In this document: in pieces, positions 21,968 to 33,599 of the stretch
Layout of the letters: each line of letters opens with the position of its first letter
Position numbering within the stretch: the stretch's first letter is position 1
DNA from: Takakia lepidozioides
Taxonomy: Eukaryota > Streptophyta > Takakiopsida > Takakiales > Takakiaceae
Assembly (NCBI GenBank): GCA_030704615.1
Contig: CM060732.1
Coordinates: 32,159,053 to 32,223,052, forward strand
Length of the DNA stretch: 64,000 nucleotides
Reading direction: 5' to 3'
Notes under the pieces: model-generated
The model's input: the letters and a program-made list of their open reading frames with translations, nothing else
Told to the model about the DNA's origin: nothing
The model's database searches: none
Program-made: the position numbers and the translations under genes

Positions 21968-24900
21968 CTACCCATGTGTTGTATCCCGCTGCAAAAGAGT
22001 ATCGACCTCGTTGAAACTCATAGTGGCCTGGTGAATGAAGTTGTCACGTTTGGGATCGCAAACCATCCTCCTCAAAAATATGAAATACAAATGTTTGCAG
22101 GGTATGAATTTACCTCTCTTGCCCAAACTGGTTGATAGCATATTCACAAAATCAGGACATGTGCAATTGGGGAAATTGGAAACCGTGATGTCGTAGGTCC
22201 TGTCATGAACAGCAGATGTGGAAGTGATGATTGTGAATACCCGACCATATCATGGATCGGGTACTTCCGTGGTGCTTCCGACACGAGCTTGGAGCATTCT
22301 TGCGGACTCCACTTTGCCAAAGTGTTCAGCGGTTGGAGGGAAACCCCGAACGAGCTTTCCATCTCGTTTGGTTGGCCACAAGTCAGGATTTGCCGGGGGG
22401 ACCCGGGAGGACGCAGGAGTAGTAGCACATGCATGGAGTTGGGGTTGTCTCGCAAGGGAAAAACCTGCCTCCTCCAGCATTTCAATCTCCTGAAAGCTGA
22501 GATGTGTTCCCATCTTCACGGCCAAACGGTTGGAGGAGATGGCTTCATCACTACGGAAGGACGCACAGTTCCATGCACACATCTGGCACAATCATCTGCG
22601 CAGAACCAGAACTTGTGGTTCTTGGCTTCTGGTTGACCGTATGGACGCATCAAGCCCGTGAAAGTCGGAGCAGGAGTTCGGGCACCACCTCTGGATATAG
22701 ATGAAGTGCACTTCTCGAAATTAGTTGCCCTGATCGCTGTACATTTCACACGAGACCCGACACTTGTGCGTTCTATGTGCCAAACGTGGTCGGGGCATGC
22801 GGACTCAAGCACATCAAGGGGTTGTTTCTCTCCTGCACCATTTCAGTGGCACGGTTTGATGCTGGAGCTTGCCGTCGTGTTGGAGGTTCCTCCACAATGG
22901 AGGTTCCGGACATGGAGCTGTCATGCAGGGGAACACGAGGCTTCGAGAAGTTATCACGGTCTGCCCTGTGGGAATCTGAATCCGAACCAGGTGGAGTGTT
23001 CAATTTCCTCTTACAGGAGCCGAATCTCTCCTCCCCTTCAAGATGTGGAACTCTAGAAACAAGTGGCGTTCCCTGGGCATACATGCTCACCGCCCGTGCT
23101 ATCTTGATTGGATCCCCAGATCTGTTTGCAGCACGCAACATCAACTCCCATTTGTCCGGACCCTTGCCACCAACCCCACCTCGTAAGAAATCACGGTATC
23201 GGGTTTGTTGTTGCAAGGCACGTATCAAATCATCTGTTGTTGCCACATACAAATCCCGACCTCGTTTCCCAGACTGCTGCAACCATGCATTGTGCACAGT
23301 TTCTGCCAAATTGCAAGATGGCATGTCCGCCATTTCCTCAATGGACATGTTCTGCAAAGAGGATAACCACACTTCAGAATAGTGCACATGAAACAACATA
23401 AAGAAAGCAATGAGTCAAAAATATGGAAAGCAAATGTATGAATAAAGCATGAAATAGAAGCCTCGTACCATTGTCATGGCTGCTCCCCACTGTCTATACC
23501 GGAAGTGCCAAAACGCCAGCCAATCTTCCAATGCTCTCATACTCTCAAGTGATGCAGCTCCAGAAGAGAACCACCAGGCACGAATTGTCTGGAACAAAGT
23601 GTCCGCCTCCTTCATTGTTCTAGCATCTTTGTACTCTTTGCACAATTTATGGTGCTGAGTCTGCATCTCTGGTTTGATGTCCGACTTTGTATGTTTTTCC
23701 AGAGATTGTGTCCAATGGAATAGACATGTACGCTCTCTTCCTGGCATAGGCACTTTTGGGTCGCCCGATCCGAAGACAATACGAATAGCATTGAAATTTG
23801 CTTGAGCACTATCCGCCATAAAACCTGCGAAATTTGGAGATGGCAGCCCATGGCAGCCCATGACACGTATCAGGGAATTCCACATGAGCTTCTGGGATTC
23901 CGTATCCTCGGATTGCATGTCACAAACTGCAATTGTCATAACTCGTTGGTACACTGGATCGTAGACATGACAAGCCATTGTCGTCCAATCCTTCACTCGT
24001 TTCACATGATCAAACATAAGAAAACAGTTCTGCAAGTCCCCAGTCTTCTGCATCCGCTTCACGAGGCTAACCCCACTGCCCTCCCCAACAGTCGACATTT
24101 TGAAAAGAAAAACTTTGATGGCACCTTGACCTGGGAATACATTGTCCTGGATGTAATCGTACTTGCTCAGTCGTTTCAATTCCAAAATATTGTCTATGTA
24201 GCCTCTGATCCCAGAGCCCATTCTCAATGCATTGATCTGATGCCGAATGTTAGGTGAACTTAAAGTGGAGAAATGATCCATGACCAGGTCCAATGCTGCA
24301 CCGTCAAGTTTAGTCCCCACAGAATCTCCTTCACTCAAAATATGGCTTTCCAAGAAGGACTTGCTTGCGCCAAGAGCAATTGCAGATGTTGTTGCGGATG
24401 GGTTTCTCCCGAACTCCTGTTTGATCAACCTCGATACTGTCTCAACACTCTCCCTGTAATCCCCCTTCGAGACAGGATGGTTATGGAATCCAAAATGCAC
24501 ACAAGCTCTCATCATTGTATTCAAACGGTGGACAACATAGTACATTCTTGCTCCGCAGAGCGCCAAGCAGGATGGCACAAGTTTGCAGAATTTGCAGACG
24601 AAAGTGTTTGCCGGTGGAGGGGCAATCCCAAGCTGAAATGGATTCTCCGCCAGACCCTCCCATTCGCTTTGATTATGAACACCAGACTGAAGAAAGTGTC
24701 TGCAATTCAAATTATCACACCTAAGGTGTCCATTGCAAACTGTCCTCCTGAAAACAAGCTTGTCATCATTCTGAATATTGGATGTTTTTGTTCTGCACCA
24801 CGGGTGCCCGTCGTGTTTCTTGTCCATTCCATGCATCATGATTGTTACACCTCCAACTCGCGGAGGAGGAGGCAGCTCGAATAGGATATCGCCATCAAAA

Positions 24901-25481
24901 GTCTCCGGCAAGAACTTCACAGGCACCTGCTTCAAAGATTCCCAATCAATTCCCCGCAACTCACTTTTGAATCCAGCCATTCCTCCCAACGCCCGCAATT
25001 TTGGAATGACACTACAAATCTCTTCTTCATCAGCTTCTGCAACCACAGTAGGAAGGACTGGATTTGGAATTTCACTTATGTCATCATCGGAAGAATCCGA
25101 AAGCTCAACGATTGGAGTGGAGGAAGTCTGTTCTTTTTTCACCACCACCTCCCTCTTGTCTTCAACGACCGAAGCAGCAGTCCCGGGCGTCACATATGAC
25201 CCAAGGGACTTTCGCCGAGGCTCTCCAAGTACTCTGTATCGACCAGGACGCACTCTCCACTGGCTGATATGAGCCGTCTCATCACGGTTTTGGAAAGAAT
25301 ATTTCACCAACTTCCCTTTCAGATCGTAAACCTCTTTCTCCAAAAAGATGGAGCCATTCTGCAGCTGAAAACGGGTAGCCAAGACATGTTCCAGAACAAT
25401 TGCAAATCCATTGTCAAGGACTTCCTGGGAGAACGGCACTGGTTTGTCGTCTGAGAAGAACTCCGCTTCAGAGGAAGCCAT
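21968..25481 (-). CDS. MULE-type transposase of the outer giant transposon
   Basis: Exon 1 (25481 to about 23471) is open for 670 codons. Residues about 223-262 form a zinc-binding block (HDGHPWC ... CNGHLRCDNLNCRHF) of WRKY-GCM1/FLYWCH-like type. The DDE core follows with D at about 491 (LMFDHVKRVKDW), D at about 557 (FAGFMADSAQANF), the MULE C-x2-H motif (CLFHW) at about 586 and a candidate E at about 652. Exon 2 starts at 23355 after CTTTGCAG with DMPSCNLAETVHNAW. The C-terminus holds a FWFC-x2-DC-x2-C block (about 22.56 kb) and a SWIM zinc finger (NCTCPDF ... CKHLYFIF) just before the stop at 21968. SWIM finger plus 9-bp target duplication fit MULE/MuDR. The part between exon 2 and the SWIM finger lies in several frames; introns or frameshifts cannot be told apart. 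The catalytic part is open. Confidence 0.82.
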
Positions 25482-26334
25482 CTTCCTTCCTCGAGTATGT
25501 TTGTACCTTGCTATCGCAGATCTAGTGTAAATCGGTTTACTGCTGTCTCCAGAACACAGTTGAAGAATGAGCAGAGCATATGGCGGAGGAAGCTCAGATA
25601 ACGACTGTGCATATTCTGTTATTCATTCCAGATATGCAGCCGTCCATTTTAATTACTTTTCTTGTGGGCCCAGTGGTCAGAGAATCCCTAGGGGCAGTGT
25701 CGGCAACTGTTAAACCGTTAATCAGAACCTCATCAATAAACCCAATAACAAAGCCGACTTCCTGGAAGCATGCCACAGGATCTGAGAATGGGATTGCAGA
25801 TTAAGTAAATGTATCTATATACTACTACCAATGATCATGCGCACCTGGAAAGTTCCAAATGTGAAACGAATGTGGGGTTTGGATAACAAGGATGACCGTG
25901 TATGATATTCCAAAATTTGTCATCAAACTCTCGTTCATTTATATTTATTTGTTTAAGACTGCGCATCAATTTCTGGGATTCGCTGTTCTTTTTAAATATT
26001 GAACCCGTTATAATAAAGAACATGCCGTTTTTTTTGGGCGGCACACGTCAGACATCCATAACTGAATACGAACAGCTGTACACCAATTGCTGGCATGTGC
26101 ACTAATAAGGAAACGACTATGTGTAACGGTCACGCGGGAGGGAATCCGATGCTTCTAGAGACACGCAAGAACACAGGCAATCCCGCAAGAAATCGGGAGT
26201 CACTGCGTTTTTCTACTTTTCGCGCTTAGAGGGAGAGTGGTAGTCAAGCTGGAGAGGGTTCCTTCTAGAATACGAAAGAGAAGAAAGTCTCTTTATTTTA
26301 CTTCCCTTAGAGAGAGACGCAGAGCAAGAGAGAA
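25482..26334. promoter_or_regulatory. Shared promoter region between transposase and accessory gene
   Basis: This 853-bp gap separates the minus-strand transposase start from the plus-strand accessory start. No supported coding sequence. Divergent layout implies a bidirectional promoter, as in MuDR, where the transposase and mudrB are convergent instead, so the arrangement here differs. No core element is claimed. Confidence 0.4.
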
Positions 26335-26632
26335 AATGACGAGGCGTCGTTTGTTGGAGAACACAGGGCCAAGGCAGCAGGTGAACGCGGAGACTGATTC
26401 ACAAGAGCAGACGGAGACTGAGGCAGCGGCTGCGACACAGTCGGCGATAAGAGTGCGCCAGCCTGTGGAGGCAGAGATGAATCGTAGGGACACTGAAGAA
26501 GGTGGAAGCACGCGGAACGCCGAACCTGAAGAAGGTCAAGAAACCCTTGCGCAGACAGAAACTCTAGCAGATGTGAGAGGGAAGAGGAAAGCTGCAGAAG
26601 GGGATCAAATTTCAAAACCTAAGAAGGTGCCA
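26335..26632 (+). CDS. First exon of the outer accessory gene
   Basis: ATG at 26335 opens a basic then Glu/Gln/Thr-rich disordered stretch (MTRRRLLENTGPRQQ ... GKRKAAEGDQISKPKK) ending at a strong donor CCA/GTAAGT at 26633. The KRK and KPKK clusters could serve as nuclear localisation signals. The next exon of the same gene is probably at about 41249, because the roughly 14 kb between is an inserted related transposon. The assignment rests on strand, position and the layout of the inner element, not on homology. Confidence 0.5.
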
Positions 26633-26809
26633 GTAAGTTTTATCATATAGTCTGTCTGATTGCCTTTCAAGGAGTCCTTCCTCTTCCATTCTTTAGCAGG
26701 AACTACTGAATCGCGAGCGTCGTTAACGCCATTCGATTCTCCTCATGAGATTTATGTACCTATGTGTTTGAAGAGAAAGTCTGCACTTACTATTCTCCCT
26801 AAACTACAA

Positions 26810-26900
26810 TGATTGTCGTTGCCGCCAATCAGTCGCACAGGGGGCTGCTATTTCATGAGCGGCATGAGCATGAGCGGAAAAAAAAAAAGCATGAGCAGAC
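26810..26900. repeat. Left end of the inner giant transposon
   Basis: GCTATTTCATGAGC with clustered CATGAGC(GG) repeats (about 26848-26900) is matched in reverse complement by the cluster at about 40935-41004. The 11-mer TGATTGTCGTT at 26810-26820 recurs in direct orientation at 41064-41074 (and again at 41190-41200), which makes it a candidate target duplication of 9-11 bp. The exact end is uncertain because the outermost about 25 bp of the two sides align poorly. Confidence 0.55.
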
Positions 26901-27060
26901 CATTGTCAGTCCACGGAAATAGGGTTAGGAGGCACGGAAATAGGGTCATGTGAAGTTGGAATGTGGCACCAGTGGACTTAAAATGCAACATTTTATTGCA
27001 AATTTTGTGGCAAGCCACGTCTATACAAGTGTGTTCTAACTGTCATAGCCGGAATGGGCA

Positions 27061-30000
27061 CTACTCTCCTACACCCTCCGAGGAACTTGCCCCACCTTCT
27101 TCCTCATCCCCCTCATCCCCCTCATCCTCCGAGCTCTGTGATGCATCAGTTCCACTATGCCTCTCAAAAATCCCGTCCTCTCCTTGGGGGACTGTCCACC
27201 TCACCTCCTGGGAATCTTCTGCGTCTTCTCCCCCACTTTCCTCAGCAGAATCCAACACAAATCTACGAGCCCGACGGGCTCTAATAGCTGCTGCCTCCTC
27301 CCTCATCTTCATTTTCTTGAGGCTTGCCTCGTCTAAAATCTGCTGTACACGACTACGTTCGGAACACCTCCTAATGGACACCGAAGCAAGCCGGGCAGCA
27401 TAAGTAGGCAGGATGTACTCCCTTTCTGGACTAGGCATGAAATCTCCCCTGGCAAAAAAAGGCACGTTCCTCCTGCCCATGAACTCCGGTGTAGACGTCC
27501 CTCCGGCAGTACTTGGCATCCTACAGTAAGAACAAATCCACTTGAAGAATGTCAATACCAGCACAACCAGAAAGGGTTTTCAATGAAATAAGAGAGCGGA
27601 GGGAGGTGCCTCACAAAATCTGGAGGCAACTTACAATGCCACCACTCACTCGTAAACCGGGGGCTCCTCGGCCTCGATCCCAACTTCCTCCCCCTGCTCC
27701 TTCTCGGATTTTTCCTCATCCTCCGAGGATGCCTCTTCCTCTTTCAGCAGACGTTCAGCCGCTGCAAGTTCCGAGTTGTGGAGGGCAGTATCTGGCTCGA
27801 AGGCGAACACATGCCTGTCGGACAACGTCCCTGCCCACATTGAAGCACCTGAGGAACAAAGCGGGCGGTTAATAGCTTGCGGCATGCAATTGCAATGGGG
27901 CCAGGGGACAAACTGAGCACGTGAAGGCTTACCCGTGCCGCATGTGAGGTCCAGAATCCGCCCTTGGACATCCGAGCACGTCTCCATGAGGGTTTGGATG
28001 AAAGCAGGGCTTCGGGTCCGGCTGTACCGCCACGGTTTGCCTGTCTTTGTGTCCTTCGGCATACTAGAGTGGGGCACATAGTTGTAGAGGACATCGTAGG
28101 TTACAGGGTCCACAGCGGCATCAACAAGACGACCGTCGTTGCGGAATTTGAACGTAGACCCTCTCTTCACAAAGCAATATGCCTCAAACACCAATGTCTG
28201 CACATCCAACAAAGAAGGGATCAATTCCAGGGTCTACTTAACATACACCACAATATGAAGTGAATGCAATAGATTGATAACTTACACTTTGGCCCTCTGT
28301 TCGCAACCCCTGCGTACTGATGCAGAACCATTTTCTGAGGAGGACCGGGGTGACACTTTTCGGTGTCCACCTTGCCACCGCATTCTCTGTGGTCTTCCCT
28401 CTCGTGGCAAGGACAACCACACATCCACCGTCATCCAGAAGCATCCCCGCCAGCCCAAACCCGGCTTTCCAGTAGTCCTCAGTAAACCTGTTCCAGGTGG
28501 GCACACCATCCAGGCCCTCCAGCAGCTCCCCATCTGGAATGTCGAGGAGAATCATGTCGCAAGCTCTCTCCACCTCAACCCCCCCCCGAGTGCTCTTGCA
28601 ATTCGTGCTCACAGCCGTGAAGAATTCCATCATGGCTTCAAAACCAGGGGTGTCTTTAGGCTCTGTACCGGCAGCCCTCTTCTTGGCTTTCCCCTTCTGC
28701 TCCGCCAGAGACTTGTTGTGTGCCACCTTCTTCGCCCTGGCAGCGAGAGCGTCAAGGAAGCTCTCATTGACGCATTGGATGATGGTTGGAGGTTCTAGCT
28801 TTGGCCTGTGCGTAAACGTCACCGCCGAATACCGCCGTGTAGGCTCGCCCTCAAATGCCAACTTCTTGGCAGAGCCAGTCCCACTCCGAACTGACTTGGG
28901 AACCCGGACGACCGGTGACTGGGTAGGAGCAACAGCAGTCGCAGGACCTTGAACAAAATCGGCGTCGGAGTCACTCTCTTGGGTCCCCTCCTGCGCCTCC
29001 TCCGATGCCCCGATGGTTTTCTTCTTTTTGGGTGTTACTGCAGTCACCTGTTTCCTTGTCCTTTTCCTTTGACCTTTACTCTTCTCATGCAATTTCTCCT
29101 GAATTCCTGCCTGAGCAAGCTCTGCCGCTTTCCTGGAGTTCGCAAGCGCTTTTGCCTCTTTTGCACCCAACGGAGGCAGCGGAGCCCGGTTTCGTCGGAA
29201 TTCAGCATCCAGCTTCAATTGAAACTCGGATGGGTCGAGCGAGCCGGGCGGAAGGTCCACATACCAAGGGCAATCACGCAAATGTTCCAGATGCCACTCC
29301 TTCACAATATCGTCAGTGTACATGGAGTCAGCCCCAGGGTTCCTCCATGCCAGGAAGAATGGTGGCTCGAAAGACAGATGACCTTTCTCCAAAAGCGAGA
29401 ACTTACAGTACCTGCATTCATGAAAAACCCAATGAGGTCCGAAAATGGCTAACTCCCTGAACGGCAATAGGGCCTACAACTGGAATATGGCGCCGAATTT
29501 CCACTTCAGGGCCACCCAGTGTAGGGACTTAGCCCGAAAATGGCTAAGTCCCTGGACGGCAATACGGCCTGGAACTGGAAAACGGCGCCGAATTTCCACT
29601 TCCGGGCCAGCCACCCTAGGGACTTAGACCGAAAATGGCTAAGTCCCTGGACGGCAATAGGGCCTGGAACTGGAATATGGCGCCGAATTTCCACTTCAGG
29701 GCCAGCCAGTCTAGGGACTTAGCCCGAAAATGGCTAAGTCCCTGGACGGCAATAGGGCCTAGAACTGGAATACGGCGCCGAATTTCCAGTTCCGGGCCAG
29801 CCACCCTAGGGACTTAGACCGAAAATGGCTAAGTCCCTGGACGGCAATAGGGCCTGGAACTGGAATATGGCGCCGAATTTCCACTTCAGGGCCAGCCAGT
29901 CTAGGGACTTAGCCCGAAAATGGCTAAGTCCCTGGACGGCAATAGGGCCTAGAACTGGAAAACGGCGCCGAATTTCCAGTTCCGGGCCAGCCACACTAGG

Positions 30001-33000
30001 GACTTAGCCCGAAAATGGCTAAGTCCCTGAACGGCAATAGGGCCTGGAACTGGAAAATGGCGCCGAATTTCCAGTTCCGGGCCAGCCAGTCTAGGGACTT
30101 TGCCATTTTCGGAGCCCTGACTGGAAATTCGGCGCCATTTTCCCTAACACCACTTAGGCCTCTAACATCCTGAAATGCCAGGACTTGAAAGAAAGGCAGC
30201 GCGTATGTACCTGTACAGAAGGCGCATTGCTGCTTTGTCCGCGTTCGGCTGGTCGGTGAACTCGTGGCTCCGGCGAGCATCTGCTATCTCCCGAAAGAAT
30301 AGGTTGGTTTTGTAGAGCAGAAAGTACCTCGTCACATAGTCACGCAGGCTCTCTGCTGCAGGAGATATCTCCATCTTGAACTGATGTGCTTGTGTGTCCA
30401 GCTGCTCTTGCGCATTCGTCGTCACCTGTGGAGATTGTCCATCAGATCGCTTTCCTCAAAAAATACAATGAATCAACCCCCTACTAGAGTACAAGCCCCA
30501 AACGAAGCGTGGGGAAGTACCTGAAACCACCATGTCATGCGGTTCATCCACATGTCGAATGTGGGGTCAGAGAGTTTGTCCGGTTTGGGGAAGCTCCACA
30601 TGTCCCTGGTACTTTGGGAACCATTCCAGATTTGGAGCCACCGGGTCTGTCCAACCACCCAGCATATTCGTAAGCGCCAAACACCACAAAAAGGAGTTGT
30701 TGCCACCACAATTTGGTTAAGAATGTATCACCTTTTCTGTTGCATCCACACAGGATGTGGCTAGACGATGGAGCTTCTCCAATGTCATCGTGGGCTTCAG
30801 AGCGCGAGAGTAGTGCTTTCCCACCTCCACCAGAAAGTCGGCACCAAGGGCGGGATCAGCTATGGCCACGTACTTTACCATCCGCGACTTGTACTTTATG
30901 CGGGCCCTCACCTCCGCAGCTTTGACATACGATTCGAGTTCCGGGAGGGTTGGATTCTTCTCCTCTGACTCCATGTAGAACCTCCGCGCATGTGCCAAAT
31001 CCTGCTGTATTTTCGTCTGTCGAAAAGCAGCACATAAGATTAGAGATCCTGCTCAACACAATTTCTTCTATTGGGGGGAGAGACAAATTAGCTCAACAAA
31101 ACTGCAGGAGCTTTACCCGAAATATGTAGTCCACCATGGCGTCGACGCTCAGCCTATACCAGGTTCTGTCTGCCTTTGCCTCCGACTTGCGCAGGAGGTC
31201 GGCACTGAGGGAATTGGCAAACTCTTCCACCCCCTGCCTCCCGACATCCTTCACTCGGAAGAGCATATGGGACAAGTTGGTGGCAATGAAGGCATTCTCA
31301 GTCACCCTGCAGTGCCACATTTCCATCAAACAATACTGAAATGGGAATTTTCATCATATATGAGGATTCGCAATGAAATGACTTCCAAATTCAAAGTCCA
31401 AAAGCGAGAGGGGTTGTAGCTTACGAGTTGATGTCGGCCATTGCAGCTTTGAGAAGACTGCGATCTTTGGGCCCCGCAACCTTCAGCACAACACAATCGA
31501 CGGCGAAATGCCAATCGAGATCGTTGGGGTGGGCTTGGGCAATGTGCTCCATCCATGCCAGGAGGCGATGATTGCCGTCCCACACGTAGAACATCTTACC
31601 GGACATGTGCTGGAAAAGAGGATCACTAGCAATCGATCTCTCGAACTCCTCATTTCGCGTTTGCCAATGGGGACCCCATTTGTCCACCTCATCGGAAGTG
31701 TGGGCACGGGAAGCTCCGTGGTCGTTCTCAATGGAAACGTAAAAGGCGGCAGACCCCATTCGATATCCATCCCGGAAAGAGAATTTCAGCTTGTCGATAT
31801 CGCCTGGGAGGGCAGGTCTCACCACCTGCAATGACACCAAGCGGCAAAGGGGAATTCGAAGCTTGGCCGGGTACACCATGCCCCCCAGCACCCTGCCAAT
31901 GTTGCTGTGGGTTGCCTCCAACATCTTGGCAGCGGCCAACTTCATATCCGCCTCAGACATGACGTCTGCTGCAGAGGGGTTTTCCGGCAGCCCACCAAGA
32001 CCGCCAAATCCAGCCTGTATGCTCCGGGTTTGGGGCCTGGGGATGTCCGGGAGAATGTCATCCTGGTCAGAAACATCCATGTCGTCCTCCTCAACAGGGT
32101 CAGCCACCTGCGAAACCACCTCCAGCACTCTCGTCGTCTCTACTGCCCTCTCCCTGGCTTCACCTCGAACTTGCACAATCGGTGCTCTTTCAGGTGTTCT
32201 TTCCTCTCCTCCACTCTCCACCGTATGGGTAATTGCGGGGGCTGCACTTGCCCGCGATGGTCTAACCGGTGTGCTACTGCCTCTCTGTGGTGTCTTGTAG
32301 GGATCCACCGTCTCTGTGTGTCCCTCGCTTACATTGGCATCTGTCATTTGGGCACCCCTGGCCTCTTCAGCTGCCTTTTGTCTTTCCTCCTTGCTAGCAT
32401 TCTGTCTCGTCTGTTCTTTTGCCCTCTCTTTTGCCCTCTCACGGGCTTTCTGTTTCTTACTAGGGCTAGCAACAGGGGAGCCCTCCAGGACGACCACCTT
32501 TGATTGAGGCGAACTGACACCCTCGCGCGCACTGCTCACTCCCCCCTCCGCAGCCCGTGACTGCTCTCTCGCCGGGGATTGCATGTGCTTAGCTTTCTTC
32601 TTTTTCTTTGCGTGGGCGGGCCCTACTGCATGTGCATGAACAACCTCCATTGCCGGATCTGCTGTCCTCATGTCCTCACGCCCTTCACCTGCCATGCCGC
32701 CTGCACCAACCTCCCCAATGCCTACTCTATCGTAATCTCGTTGCAAGTCCTCCCGTCCACCAACAAAAGATTTAAGTTTGCCCTCTCGCCCCAAGTTGGG
32801 CGATTCAAACATGCGATGAGTTGGAGCTGTCGATGATACCACCAGCGTGCCGGGCTCGTCGTCACTCTGTGATTGACAAAAATCGTGAACACCAACAGTG
32901 GTGCAAAAAGCAGCAGCGCAACCACCATAGCAGCAATCATGTAGCAAAAATGAAAACATAACAAGTTTAGGAAGTATGGAGAGCCATGCAACAACAATGA

Positions 33001-33390
33001 AAACAAATGCAACCATTGCCTAAGAATGACATGCACAAGCAGCCTTCTCCAGAGCTGCCGGATTTGCACACGCATTGCAAACAATCTAAGGTTCAGTCAA
33101 CTATCTAAAGTTCACTCATAAAGCAAAGCCAGGATGAAGATGCAGAAACAAAGCGAGGTAACGAAGCGAAAGCAAAAAAAAAATCGAACAAACCGAAAGC
33201 AGAAGTGGCTTGCCTGAGAGTACTCGGCTTCAGTTGGCGCAGGTTGTGAGCAAGACACTGGAATCTCCTGCTGGAGCTTCAGTTTGGCCATGCGAGAGAT
33301 TGGCCGTCGTCCGTAGTACAGAGCTTTCAACTTCCGCCGCGGTCTGGATCTGAGGTCTCTCTCAGGAGAGCCACGCCCTTCAGGCGGCAT
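27061..33390 (-). CDS. Accessory gene of inner transposon: ParB-like domain plus permuted methyltransferase
   Basis: A multi-exon minus-strand gene. Likely exons: about 33390-33216 (MPPEGRGSPERDLRSRPRRK, ending at a GC donor), 32868-31425, 31334-31113, about 31015-30730, about 30655-30523, 30425-30205, about 29413-28280, about 28200-27930, about 27845-27640 and about 27520-27061 (acidic tail). Exon 2 has a Lys/Glu-rich disordered half and then a ParB/sulfiredoxin-like segment, GKMFYVWDGNHRLLAWMEH. The middle exons are helical. The 29.4-28.3 kb exon has a basic linker and ACDMILLDIPDGELLEG, followed by GLAGMLLDDGGCVVVLA, resembling motif IV-V of a class I methyltransferase. The next exon ends GRILDLTCGTG (motif I, GxG loop), then HVFAFEPD (motif II). 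Motif IV before motif I is the circularly permuted order of beta-class N6A/N4C DNA methyltransferases. A DPPY-type signature is replaced by DIPDG, so the activity is uncertain. About 1,400-1,500 residues; all blocks open. A relative lies at 41.2-46.1 kb. Confidence 0.65.
29470..30150. repeat. Tandem 95-bp hairpin repeats inside an intron
   Basis: About seven units with a 95-bp period (190-bp higher order: AACGG/TATGG variants). Each unit starts near GGCTAAGTCCCT, passes through GGCGCCGAATTTCC and ends near AGGGACTTAGCC, so every unit is itself a long imperfect hairpin centred on GGCGCC. The array lies in an intron of the accessory gene. Short open frames here are by-products of the repeat. 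Confidence 0.9.
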
Positions 33391-33599
33391 AAGTCCCAGC
33401 CAAAAAGATCTCCTTTTTTGGGGTACATGCCTGGAATACCATGTTAAGCCAAGTATAGCATGAGATTTAGGGTACGTGTCCAGGAAGCCATGCGTCGCCA
33501 GCCCGAATAATAACCGACGGCCGTCGACATTTATTGCCCAACTGCGCAATTAAATGTCGGATGAAGCCCTCCATGTCGGAAGAAAATAGACGAAAACAG

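Noticed and set aside
22205-23401. Plus-strand frames opposite the outer transposase
   Set aside because: The minus strand carries conserved transposase and SWIM motifs in the same positions; the plus-strand frames are antisense shadows.
23415-25481. hAT or KDZ (Kyakuja-Dileera-Zisupton) transposase
   Set aside because: The C-x2-H motif after the second Asp, the SWIM finger at the C-terminus and the 9-11 bp target duplication fit MULE; hAT gives 8 bp and lacks SWIM.
29445-30280. Series of 60-62 codon frames
   Set aside because: They recur every 95 bp with the hairpin array and have no coding signature.
28238-33016. Bacterial or phage contamination (ParB plus methyltransferase)
   Set aside because: The gene has introns with GT-AG (one GC-AG) borders, a relative in the same window, and lies inside a transposon with a proven target duplication in a plant-type retroelement.
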